Shown here piece by piece: positions 52,824 to 62,031 of a DNA stretch of 64,000 bases. This stretch comes from Microbacterium sp. ABRD28. Lineage in GTDB: Bacteria > Actinomycetota > Actinomycetes > Actinomycetales > Microbacteriaceae. Numbering within the stretch: position 1 is the stretch's first letter; every line of letters begins with the position of its first letter. A program made the translations under genes and the position numbers. Under the pieces are notes generated by a model. The model was not told the DNA's origin. It was given only the letters and a program-made list of their open reading frames with translations, and did no database searches. Location of the stretch: assembly GCF_003850245.1 (NCBI RefSeq), contig NZ_CP031015.1, positions 1,364,001 through 1,428,000 on the forward strand. The letters run 5' to 3'.

Positions 52824-53697
52824 ACCGACCCTCCAGACGACGGAACACCAGCTGGCCGGCGGTCAGCACCACCAGGGAGATCAGGAGGGCGATTCCCGCA
52901 AAGAGCCACAGGTTGGGAAGAGGTTGCGCCCCCGTCGGGCCGAGCGGGAACCACAAGCCGTAGTGGAACAGCTCGACCGTGGGCGTCAGCGGGTTGAGAC
53001 GATACAGGGTGAAGACCGCCTCCGGCACGGCGTCGGCCACCATCTGCCACTGGTACATCACCGGCGACGCCCAGATGGACATCATCACAATGATCTCGAC
53101 GAAGCTCTGCGCATCACGGAAGGTCACGTTGATCGCGCCGAATAGCAGGCCCAGACCGGTCGAGAGGATCGCGACGATCGCGAGGGCCAGGACGATCGCC
53201 GCAACCTGCCCCAGGGTCGGTGCCCAGCCGAAGAACAGTGAGATGGCGATGATCACGACGATCTGCGGAACGGTGTTCACGGCAGCCACGAACACACTCG
53301 CGATCGGGAAGACCTCGCGGGGCAGGTAGATCTTCTTGATCAAAGGAGCGTTGTCCACGAGCGAGCGCGTGCCGTTCGAGAAGGCCTCGTTGAAGAAGGT
53401 GACGATTGTGATGCCCGCAAGCAGGTAGATCGGGTAGTACTCGATGCTGCGGTTTAGCCCCAGGAAGACGCCCAGCGCAACGAAGAACACCACGAATTGC
53501 ACGAGAGGCTTCACGTAGGACCAGGCCCAGCCGAAGATCGACCCGCGATAGCGTATGCCGACCTCCTTGCGGACGATCAGGGTGAGGAGGTACCGCCGAC
53601 GGAAGACCTCGAGCAGGCCGCTCGATGCTCCAGGCTCAGACAGGCCGGCGGGAATGGTTTCGGATCGGCGCATACTTTTCTTCGGGATCAGTGCCAA
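52807..53697 (-). CDS. wzm: Polysaccharide ABC exporter permease (Wzm/TagG type)
   Basis: This 296-residue ABC-2 permease has about six membrane helices. Family stretches are RKEVGIRYRGSIFGWAWSYVKPL near the N-terminus and IWASPVMYQW plus LNPLTPTVELFHYGL near the C-terminus. The start is a TTG at 53697, six bases after TAAGAT. An in-frame ATG eight codons on (MRRSETIPAG) is the alternative. It forms the exporter with the Wzt gene and faces away from galE. Confidence 0.93.
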   Translation of the reverse strand: MALIPKKSMRRSETIPAGLSEPGASSGLLEVFRRRYLLTLIVRKEVGIRYRGSIFGWAWSYVKPLVQFVVFFVALGVFLGLNRSIEYYPIYLLAGITIVTFFNEAFSNGTRSLVDNAPLIKKIYLPREVFPIASVFVAAVNTVPQIVVIIAISLFFGWAPTLGQVAAIVLALAIVAILSTGLGLLFGAINVTFRDAQSFVEIIVMMSIWASPVMYQWQMVADAVPEAVFTLYRLNPLTPTVELFHYGLWFPLGPTGAQPLPNLWLFAGIALLISLVVLTAGQLVFRRLEGRFAQDL

Positions 53698-53703
53698 ACA
53701 CCG

Positions 53704-53709
53704 ATCTTA
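53704..53709 (-). promoter_or_regulatory. -10 box (TAAGAT) deciding the wzm TTG start
   Basis: TAAGAT on the minus strand, six bases before the TTG at 53697. It matches the leaderless layout and favours the TTG over the later ATG. Confidence 0.45.
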
Positions 53710-53746
53710 GCTGTTGCAGCCGACGGACCAGAACGGCTCCGCAGGT

Positions 53747-53752
53747 TACCGT
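53747..53752 (+). promoter_or_regulatory. -10 box (TACCGT) for galE
   Basis: TACCGT, six bases before the ATG at 53759; leaderless layout. Confidence 0.45.
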
Positions 53753-53758
53753 GGATCC

Positions 53759-54781
53759 ATGCGTGTCTTGGTAACCGGCGGTGCCGGGTATATCGGTAGC
53801 CATGTCGTCACACAGCTTCTCGCGCAGGATCACCAAGTTCACGTCATCGACGACCTCTCCAACTCGTCGATCGAAGGACTTCGGCGCGTCAGGACGATCA
53901 CCGGCCAAGAAGTCGGTTTCACAAGGGCGGACCTTCGTGAGAAGGACACGCTCACGTCGATTCTGCGATCGTTTGGCCCTGACGCCGTGATCCATCTGGC
54001 CGGTCTAAAGTCCGTGTCGGAGTCAGTCGTGAGGCCTGCGCTCTATTACAACGTCAATCTCAATACCACCCTCGTGCTTCTCGCGGCCATGGGTGACGCG
54101 GGAATCGGGCGACTAGTATTCAGTTCGTCAGCAACGGTCTACGGTGTTCCTTCCGAACTGCCGCTTCGTGAGACGAGTGCAGTTGGCATGGGCATCACCA
54201 ATCCGTATGGCCGGACCAAGTACATGAACGAATTGATCATCGCCGATCACGCGGCGGCGCATCCGGACTTCTCCGCCGTCCTGCTCCGATACTTCAATCC
54301 CATCGGAGCACACCCCTCGGGGTTGATTGGCGAGGATCCCGCACAAATCCCCAACAATCTCGCGCCGTACGTCACTCAGGTCGCGGTGGGGCGGCTGCCA
54401 TACCTGCAGGTGTTCGGCGACGAATATGACACCCCTGATGGGACCGGTGTGAGAGATTATGTGCACGTCATGGATCTTGCAGACGGTCATGTAGCGGCGC
54501 TCTCACACAGTGATGCCGGAGTCACCGCTGTGAACCTCGGGACGGGGCGCGGAACGTCCGTCCTTGAACTGCTTCACGCCTTCAGCGCCGTCGTGGGACG
54601 TGAGATCCCGTACCGCATTGTGGACCCCAGGCCTGGTGACGTCGCAGCCGCCTGGGCGGACGTAGCCCGGGCTCGCGCTATCTGGGGATGGGAGGCGAGT
54701 AGGACGTTGTCCGAAGCATGCGTCGACGCATGGCGATGGCAAAGGCAGAACCCGAACGGGTTCTCGGCCCCGCCGGCCTAG
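53759..54781 (+). CDS. galE: UDP-glucose 4-epimerase
   Basis: This 340-residue SDR-type epimerase interconverts UDP-glucose and UDP-galactose. The NAD motif GGAGYIG is at 7-13, the catalytic Tyr150/Lys154 pair in NPYGRTKYMNE, with SSSATVYG and RYFNPIGAHPSGLIGEDP also present. Length is normal. It lies alone on the plus strand between the exporter genes and the DUF2304 gene, whose stop overlaps its own (shared CTAG). Codon use is visibly less GC-rich than in the first 50 kb. Confidence 0.95.
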   Translation: MRVLVTGGAGYIGSHVVTQLLAQDHQVHVIDDLSNSSIEGLRRVRTITGQEVGFTRADLREKDTLTSILRSFGPDAVIHLAGLKSVSESVVRPALYYNVNLNTTLVLLAAMGDAGIGRLVFSSSATVYGVPSELPLRETSAVGMGITNPYGRTKYMNELIIADHAAAHPDFSAVLLRYFNPIGAHPSGLIGEDPAQIPNNLAPYVTQVAVGRLPYLQVFGDEYDTPDGTGVRDYVHVMDLADGHVAALSHSDAGVTAVNLGTGRGTSVLELLHAFSAVVGREIPYRIVDPRPGDVAAAWADVARARAIWGWEASRTLSEACVDAWRWQRQNPNGFSAPPA

Positions 54782-55179
54782 TCGCGATCTCGCGGAGGTA
54801 CGTCCTCATCTTGCCTCGCGGCATCCCCGGCGAGCACGACGTCGGCACGCTCCTCGACCAATGCCTCGTCCAGTGCGATGCGGCGACTCAGCAGCGTGAT
54901 CCGGCGATTAACTGCGAGATTCCGTCTGTACTGAGTGATGACGAAGAGCAAGAAAACCAAGACGAACGCATAGAGGAGAAGGTCCGTTCCTCTACCCACG
55001 CCGACAAGAGAGGCGAGCCAGGTCAGCCACTCCGGAAACAATACCGACGCCACTGCGACGAGAGTGAAGAGCGCGAGGCCCAGGCGTCGTAGGGCAAGGT
55101 GACTGTCCCCACCGGGCTTTCGAATCACGAAGACCCCGCCCACGACCACGACCGCGATCAATATCGCCTGAATCCACAT
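54778..55179 (-). CDS. DUF2304 family small membrane protein
   Basis: This 133-residue protein has three hydrophobic helices (residues 3-20, 30-50 and 65-84) and a charged C-terminal helix (RRNLAVNRRITLLSRRIALDEALVEERADV). The pattern is that of DUF2304, usually encoded next to polyprenol-phosphate glycosyltransferases, as here with the GT2 gene three bases upstream. A helper role, such as anchoring that enzyme to the membrane, is inferred. No catalytic residues are expected. Confidence 0.82.
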   Translation of the reverse strand: MWIQAILIAVVVVGGVFVIRKPGGDSHLALRRLGLALFTLVAVASVLFPEWLTWLASLVGVGRGTDLLLYAFVLVFLLFVITQYRRNLAVNRRITLLSRRIALDEALVEERADVVLAGDAARQDEDVPPRDRD

Positions 55180-55182
55180 GTG

Positions 55183-55917
55183 CTACCTCACCACCAGGTC
55201 AACGAGGATATTGACGGCGTTGAGGACGCTCTGCCCCTTCGCCTTGGAGTAGTCCGTGTAGAGGAGCTGAACCGGGAATTCCTTCCACGGCAGTCCGCTT
55301 CGTCCTAGTTGAAGCACGATTTCTGTCGCGTGCGCCATCCGGTCCTGTTGCAAGTCGACCTTGCGAGCGGCGTCAACCCGCATGACCCGGAGACCGTTAT
55401 GCGCGTCCGACAAGCGAAGTCCGGTCGTAAGGTTGCTCACGACGACGACGGTCTTCAGGATGATCTTCTTCACCAGACCGGGATCGGTCCGATCGTCCAA
55501 GAAGCGTGATCCGAAAACGATGGCCAGTCCCTCTCGGCGAGCTTCCTGTACCATCGCCACAGCGTCCTCCACGCGGTGCTGGCCATCTGCGTCGAAGGTA
55601 ACGATGAATTCGACGTCATCGTGCGCGAGGGCGAAATCTATGCCGGTCTGCAGGGCCGCCCCCTGTCCGAGATTGACGGGGTGGCGCACCACCTGTGCTC
55701 CGGCCCGTTGAGCAGCCTCCGCCGAACCGTCAGACGACCCGTCATCGACGCAGACGACATGGACGAATCGCTCCAGAAGTCCTGTGACAACGTCCGCGAT
55801 GACCGTCGCCTCGTTGTACAAAGGCACGACGATCCATGTGCGGTCGTCTCGCGGACTGATGGTCGTTCGCGACTGGGTCGTCTGCTGCCCGCGCGCATCG
55901 AAGTCGGCGTCGCTCAT
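55183..55917 (-). CDS. GT2 glycosyltransferase, dolichol-phosphate-mannose-synthase-like
   Basis: The protein has 244 residues and a GT-A fold. It shows WIVVPLYNEATVI at the start, the nucleotide-binding VCVDDGSSDGS and the metal-binding DxD as TFDADGQHR, then GSRFLDDR and SDAHNGLR. This set resembles polyprenyl-phosphate sugar synthases, which load a single sugar onto a lipid carrier. There is no membrane domain, which fits the paired DUF2304 gene. The ATG overlaps the upstream glycosyltransferase stop by four bases. Confidence 0.9.
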   Translation of the reverse strand: MSDADFDARGQQTTQSRTTISPRDDRTWIVVPLYNEATVIADVVTGLLERFVHVVCVDDGSSDGSAEAAQRAGAQVVRHPVNLGQGAALQTGIDFALAHDDVEFIVTFDADGQHRVEDAVAMVQEARREGLAIVFGSRFLDDRTDPGLVKKIILKTVVVVSNLTTGLRLSDAHNGLRVMRVDAARKVDLQQDRMAHATEIVLQLGRSGLPWKEFPVQLLYTDYSKAKGQSVLNAVNILVDLVVR

Positions 55918-56792
55918 CGGATCACGTGGGTGAGCAGGGGCATGGGGGATCGTTTGGCTTTGAGCGCCTGCGGCAGTGTTGCTGCGGCGTTCATACGGGA
56001 GGTGACGTGAAGGCGAGCTGCGCGGGCAGCGCGCTTCCAGCCCATTCGCCTGAACCGTTTCGCCTCCTGCTGGAAGAAGCGTCTCTCCTCCGCGAACCGG
56101 CGGCCGTCGACCGCCCGCACAGAAGAATCAGAGCGCGAGTGGCGACGATAGTCGAACAGGGTATCCGGGAGGAGTGCGAGCCTGCCCCCATCGGCAACGA
56201 TGTCGAGGAGCAGAGCGAGGTCTTGGGCGACGTCGAGGTCGGTACGAAATCCAACTCGCCTCACGGCGGCGGTACGCCACGCGACCGCCGGAAAGTAGGC
56301 CCAGTTACCGCGGAGAAGGCTCACGGCGAGCGGTTCGCCGGCGGCAACGGAGCCCCCCGGAGGTACCGAGGGTGAGAGCCACGCTTTCACCCGATCCGCC
56401 AGCGGCAGGATGCGACGGTCATACTCGTCGAGGATCTCCACTCGCGGCTGGATGATGTCCACTCCTTCTCGGGCCGCTCGTCCCACGGCGCTCAAGTACC
56501 CCGGCCGCATGACGTCGTCCGCGCCCATCATGACGAACCATTCAGCTTCCACAAGACCAAGTGCTTTGCGGTAATTGCCGTTAGCGCCAACATTGACGTC
56601 GTTCCGGAGGTAGGTCACCCGCGGGTCCGACAGCGATGCGAACCACCGCGCCGGCTCTGGGTCTGGATAGCCGTCGTCGAGGACGACGAGACGGAGGTCG
56701 GTGTGAGACTGCGAAAGAACGCTTTCCACCGCCTTCTTCATCAGTGCCACATCACCGTAGTACGGCAACATGACGTCGATCGCGCTCGACAA
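55914..56792 (-). CDS. GT2 family glycosyltransferase
   Basis: This 292-residue protein has the GT-A core IDVMLPYYGDVALMKKAVESVL, VVLDDGYPDPEPA and the metal site MMGADDVMRPGYL. The C-terminal half contains AQDLALLLDIVADGG and a basic tail. I chose a TTG start at 56792 because AAAGGAAG lies just upstream. The in-frame upstream start at 56822 would place the ribosome-binding site inside the gene. It opens a three-gene minus-strand operon. Sugar and acceptor unknown. Confidence 0.85.
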   Translation of the reverse strand: MSSAIDVMLPYYGDVALMKKAVESVLSQSHTDLRLVVLDDGYPDPEPARWFASLSDPRVTYLRNDVNVGANGNYRKALGLVEAEWFVMMGADDVMRPGYLSAVGRAAREGVDIIQPRVEILDEYDRRILPLADRVKAWLSPSVPPGGSVAAGEPLAVSLLRGNWAYFPAVAWRTAAVRRVGFRTDLDVAQDLALLLDIVADGGRLALLPDTLFDYRRHSRSDSSVRAVDGRRFAEERRFFQQEAKRFRRMGWKRAARAARLHVTSRMNAAATLPQALKAKRSPMPLLTHVIR

Positions 56793-56827
56793 ATCGCTTC
56801 CTTTCGTGGGCCTGGGGGGCACCCGGC

Positions 56828-56834
56828 TATTCTA
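56828..56834. promoter_or_regulatory. Overlapping divergent -10 boxes
   Basis: The seven bases TATTCTA hold TATTCT on the plus strand and TAGAAT on the minus strand, each 36-37 bases from the start codon of the glycosyltransferase gene on its side. Both genes have ribosome-binding sites, so both transcripts are leadered. Confidence 0.45.
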
Positions 56835-56869
56835 GGTGCGCCCCGCCGAGTCTTTGGAAGGAGAGGGCT

Positions 56870-57631
56870 GTGACCGAAGCCCGATCTTCCGGGCCGCAGA
56901 TCAGCGTCTGTGTAGCCACGTACAACGGCGCCGCTTTCGTTTCCGAGCAGCTCCTGTCTATCCTCGATCAACTTTCACCTTCGGACGAGGTAGTTGTCGT
57001 GGATGACGCCTCCTCGGACGACACGGTGGCGAGGATCGAGGCCCTCGTCGATCCTCGCATCCGAGTGATCGCCCTCGAGCGCAACGCCGGGTATGTTCGT
57101 GCATTCGAGCGCGCGATCAGCGAGGCTCGCGGTCACGTCGTCTTCCTCTCCGACCAGGACGACCGATGGCTCCCGAACCGGGTGCGGGACATGATGGAGG
57201 CGCTGACTGAAGCTGCCTTAGTGGTGTCGAACTTCTCGGTCTTCGGAGGAACGGCAACCTTCGTGCAGTCGCGACGCCTTCGCGCACAAGACAGTTCGCG
57301 GAATCTACGCAACCTGTTCTGGATTTGGATCGGCTTGCGCCCCTATTACGGGTGCTGCATGGCGTTCCGTGCGGAACTCACCCCCCGCTTGCTCCCTTTT
57401 CCGGCGTTTCTTTCGGAGACACACGATCAGTGGATCGGGATGGTAGGGAATGCATCCCGCAGCGTCATTCATCTCGAACGAGACACCATAGCCAGACGCG
57501 TGCACGCCGGCAACGCTTCGGCGCGGGGTAACAGACCGCTGCGGACCATACTCGCTGCCCGGGTCATGATGGCGCGTGCCATGGTCGAGGCGATTCGCCG
57601 AGGCGGCCGCCGCACCCCAACCTCGGGGTGA
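56870..57631 (+). CDS. GT2 family glycosyltransferase (rhamnosyltransferase-like)
   Basis: The protein has 253 residues. ISVCVATYNGAAFVSEQLLSIL, VVVDDASSDDT, FLSDQDDRWLPN and a late ETHDQWIGMVG (general-base region) match the WbbL/RfbN-like GT2 group, which often transfers rhamnose. The GTG start follows GGAAGGAGAGGGCT. It converges on the next minus-strand glycosyltransferase gene with no intervening base: the two stops form TGATCA. The rhamnose inference is helped by the adjacent rml genes. Confidence 0.87.
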   Translation: MTEARSSGPQISVCVATYNGAAFVSEQLLSILDQLSPSDEVVVVDDASSDDTVARIEALVDPRIRVIALERNAGYVRAFERAISEARGHVVFLSDQDDRWLPNRVRDMMEALTEAALVVSNFSVFGGTATFVQSRRLRAQDSSRNLRNLFWIWIGLRPYYGCCMAFRAELTPRLLPFPAFLSETHDQWIGMVGNASRSVIHLERDTIARRVHAGNASARGNRPLRTILAARVMMARAMVEAIRRGGRRTPTSG

Positions 57632-58663
57632 TCAGCGACTGGCCGGACGATCACCCGGGCCCCGCAGACGGAACACCGTCCCCGCCAACCACCCGGCCAC
57701 GTACTCCACCGCGCTCCGCGGAGATACAGTGCCAGCGCGCACGGACCGGAAGATATGGCTGGTCGTGGCGCTGAGCCGGCGGTCCCGCCCGTATAAAGCC
57801 TCCAGGCGGAGATAATCCTGCGGCGCGGGTTGTGGCAGTCGCTCGCCCAGGGCGGCGGCCATGGTCGAGCGCCACCCGACGCCGACGTTGTAAGTCGCGC
57901 GCGCCAGGCGTCGCGGCGTGATCCCGTCTTCATACCGACGGGCGGTGCGAGTGAGCGTCGCCCACGATCGCGTCGGACGGAAACGCTCGGTATCACTCTC
58001 CCCAATGACGTTCGCTTTGTGCTGGACGTAGTCCTGCACAACGTCGTTGACAACGCTGGCCCCGCCCAGAAAGTGAGCACAGACGGCGAGCCAATGATCA
58101 TGCACCTCGGCGGGCGTCCGCAATGACGGGAAAGGAAGAGCTAACCCAAGCACTTCTCCGCGAAACACGGAGAGGGAGCCGGTGAACTGATTGTCGAGGA
58201 AATAGGACGTGACGCCGACGTTCTTCCGGTTGGTCGATACAGAGAGGATCTCGCCCGCGGGGTACGACACCACGCGGGCCTGCCCGCTCACCAGAGCGCT
58301 CTGGCGGAGGTGCGGCAGGAGCTTCTCAAGTTTGTCCGGGTACCACGCGTCGTCCTGATCACTCAGGGCGATCCATCTCGCGTCATGCGGGACCGTGGCG
58401 AGGCCGCGCTCGAAGTTTCGATAGAACCCAACTCGATTCTCAAATCCAATGACCTCGAAGCGGGGGTCGTTCCCCACCGCCTGCCGAGTGGCGCCAAGCA
58501 CGGAGTCGGCTTCGCCGTCGGCGACGATCAAGCAATGGAACGCAGAAACGGTTTGCGCCTGGATACTGCGCAGCTGGCGCCGGAAGAGTTCTGGATCTGG
58601 CCGGTAGGCCGCCAGGACGACATACCCCTCACCGCCCGCCCAGTCAGTCTCGAAGATAGTCAC
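57632..58663 (-). CDS. GT2 family glycosyltransferase
   Basis: This 343-residue protein has the same GT2 layout as its convergent neighbour: YVVLAAYRPDPELFRRQLRSIQ, CLIVADGEADS, ALSDQDDAWYPDKLEKL and VHDHWLAVCAHFLGG. The C-terminal 100 residues (after RRYEDGI) are an extra helical region. Its start overlaps the rmlCD stop by 20 bases, so it is the last gene of the rml operon. A rhamnosyltransferase is likely but unproven. Confidence 0.87.
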   Translation of the reverse strand: MTIFETDWAGGEGYVVLAAYRPDPELFRRQLRSIQAQTVSAFHCLIVADGEADSVLGATRQAVGNDPRFEVIGFENRVGFYRNFERGLATVPHDARWIALSDQDDAWYPDKLEKLLPHLRQSALVSGQARVVSYPAGEILSVSTNRKNVGVTSYFLDNQFTGSLSVFRGEVLGLALPFPSLRTPAEVHDHWLAVCAHFLGGASVVNDVVQDYVQHKANVIGESDTERFRPTRSWATLTRTARRYEDGITPRRLARATYNVGVGWRSTMAAALGERLPQPAPQDYLRLEALYGRDRRLSATTSHIFRSVRAGTVSPRSAVEYVAGWLAGTVFRLRGPGDRPASR

Positions 58664-60062
58664 GAAGGGAATCCCTCCACGGGCGCGGCGTAAAACCCGT
58701 CGACTCGATCTTGGTCAGATCGAGAACGCTCCTCGGAGGGCGCGGCGCCACCGGGCCGCTCGCGCCACGGAAATATGTCAGCGTGTCAACGTCCTGCACG
58801 TCCTTTCGGCTCCGGCCGCAGGCAGCGTAGACGTCGCGCGCTATATCTGCCCATGACACCGCGTCGCCCGCACCGGTGACGTTGTAGATGCCAGGCTTCG
58901 CCTGGGAATCGAGCAAATGCGCAATCGCCCGGGCCAGGTCGTCCGTAAAGGTGAGACGACCGATTTGGTCGGAGACGACGCGAGGTTGCACGCCGCGCGC
59001 TGCAAGCGACTGCATCGTCCGAACGAAATTAGAGCCCTCGCCGATTACCCACGAGGTGCGCAAGACGTAGTGCCGATCGACAGTGGAGACAATCGCATCT
59101 GCGGCGGCCTTCGTCTGGCCGTAAACACCGAGTGGGCTCACCGGGTCGTTCTCTGTGTATGGCCGTGCTTTGGCGCCGTCGAAGACATAGTCGCTTGAGA
59201 TATGCACCAGAGTGAGGCCGTTCTCGCGAGCGAGTCTGGAGAGGACTGTGGTGCCTGCGACGTTGACCGCCCATGCCGTTCGGCGCCCTTCGTCCGTCTC
59301 TGCGCGGTCCACGGCGGTGTAAGCTGCCGCGTTCACGACGGCGCCGTAGTCGCGCCAGTGTCGCCGCGCCGTGCTCGCCGGATCGGTGAGATCGAACTCG
59401 GCACGACCGGCGAATTCCACCTCGGGCATCCCCTCGTAGAGCTTTCGCAGCGCGCGTCCCACCTGACCGTCAGCTCCGACGACAAGGATCTTCCGCGGCG
59501 TGACGTGGCTCGCATGGATAAGGGGAGGATGCGATCGGTCCTTCTCCGAAAGTTCCGCTCGATCCAGCGGGATGGGCCAGGGAATGGAAAGTTGAGGATC
59601 CGCCAGGTTCACAAAGGCGTATTCGCCGTCAGGCGACCAGTGATCGTTGACGAGATAGGTGTACGCCGTGTCCGGCATAAGGGTCTGGAAGGCGTTCCCG
59701 ACGCCGCGAGGGACAAAGACGGCGCGAGAGGGATCGACCTCTGCCGTGAACACTCGGCCGAAAGTCGGCCCGCGCCTCAGGTCCACCCAGGCCCCGAAGA
59801 TCCGTCCGCTCGCGACCGAGACCCACTTGTCCCAGGGTTCAGCGTGTATCCCGCGAGTGGTTCCAACGGCGCGGTTGAGAGAGATGTTGTTCTGTACCGG
59901 CCCGAAATCGGGCAACCCGGCAGCGGCCATCTTCTCCCGTTGCCAGTTCTCCTTGAACCAGCCGCGATTGTCACCGTGTACCGGGAGCTCGAAGAGCATC
60001 AGACCGGGGATCGAAGTCGACATCCCCGTCAGGGATTTTCCGAACTGTAAAGAGTCCGTCAC
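58644..60062 (-). CDS. rmlCD: Fused dTDP-4-dehydrorhamnose 3,5-epimerase / reductase (RmlC-RmlD)
   Basis: The 472-residue protein joins the last two steps of dTDP-L-rhamnose synthesis. Residues 1-185 form the cupin epimerase: VHGDNRGWFKENW, the catalytic His73 in RGIHAE and Tyr134/136 in TAYTYLVND. Residues 190-472 form the SDR reductase: VVGADGQVGRALRKL, VDRAETD, and Tyr314/Lys318 in GVYGQTKAAA. The start is the GTG at 60062, one base after the rmlB stop, with AGGGG about ten bases before. Such fusions occur in actinobacteria. Confidence 0.95.
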   Translation of the reverse strand: MTDSLQFGKSLTGMSTSIPGLMLFELPVHGDNRGWFKENWQREKMAAAGLPDFGPVQNNISLNRAVGTTRGIHAEPWDKWVSVASGRIFGAWVDLRRGPTFGRVFTAEVDPSRAVFVPRGVGNAFQTLMPDTAYTYLVNDHWSPDGEYAFVNLADPQLSIPWPIPLDRAELSEKDRSHPPLIHASHVTPRKILVVGADGQVGRALRKLYEGMPEVEFAGRAEFDLTDPASTARRHWRDYGAVVNAAAYTAVDRAETDEGRRTAWAVNVAGTTVLSRLARENGLTLVHISSDYVFDGAKARPYTENDPVSPLGVYGQTKAAADAIVSTVDRHYVLRTSWVIGEGSNFVRTMQSLAARGVQPRVVSDQIGRLTFTDDLARAIAHLLDSQAKPGIYNVTGAGDAVSWADIARDVYAACGRSRKDVQDVDTLTYFRGASGPVAPRPPRSVLDLTKIESTGFTPRPWRDSLRDYLRD

Positions 60063-60063
60063 G

Positions 60064-61931
<1,868 letters not shown>

Positions 61932-61999
61932 CCGACAATCGTGCCACAACCGGATCACTGCGACCGTCTTCGCCACGGCGAGCACAATTTTCACACTGG

Positions 62000-62005
62000 T
62001 ATAAG
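62000..62005 (+). promoter_or_regulatory. Extended -10 box (TGG-TATAAG) for the secreted repeat protein
   Basis: TATAAG preceded by TGG forms an extended -10 motif in the 100-base gap between divergent rmlA and the last gene, 26 bases before its GTG. No -35 match is seen, as allowed for extended -10 promoters. Confidence 0.45.
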
Positions 62006-62031
62006 TGCGAACCATACGTCACAATGTTCAC

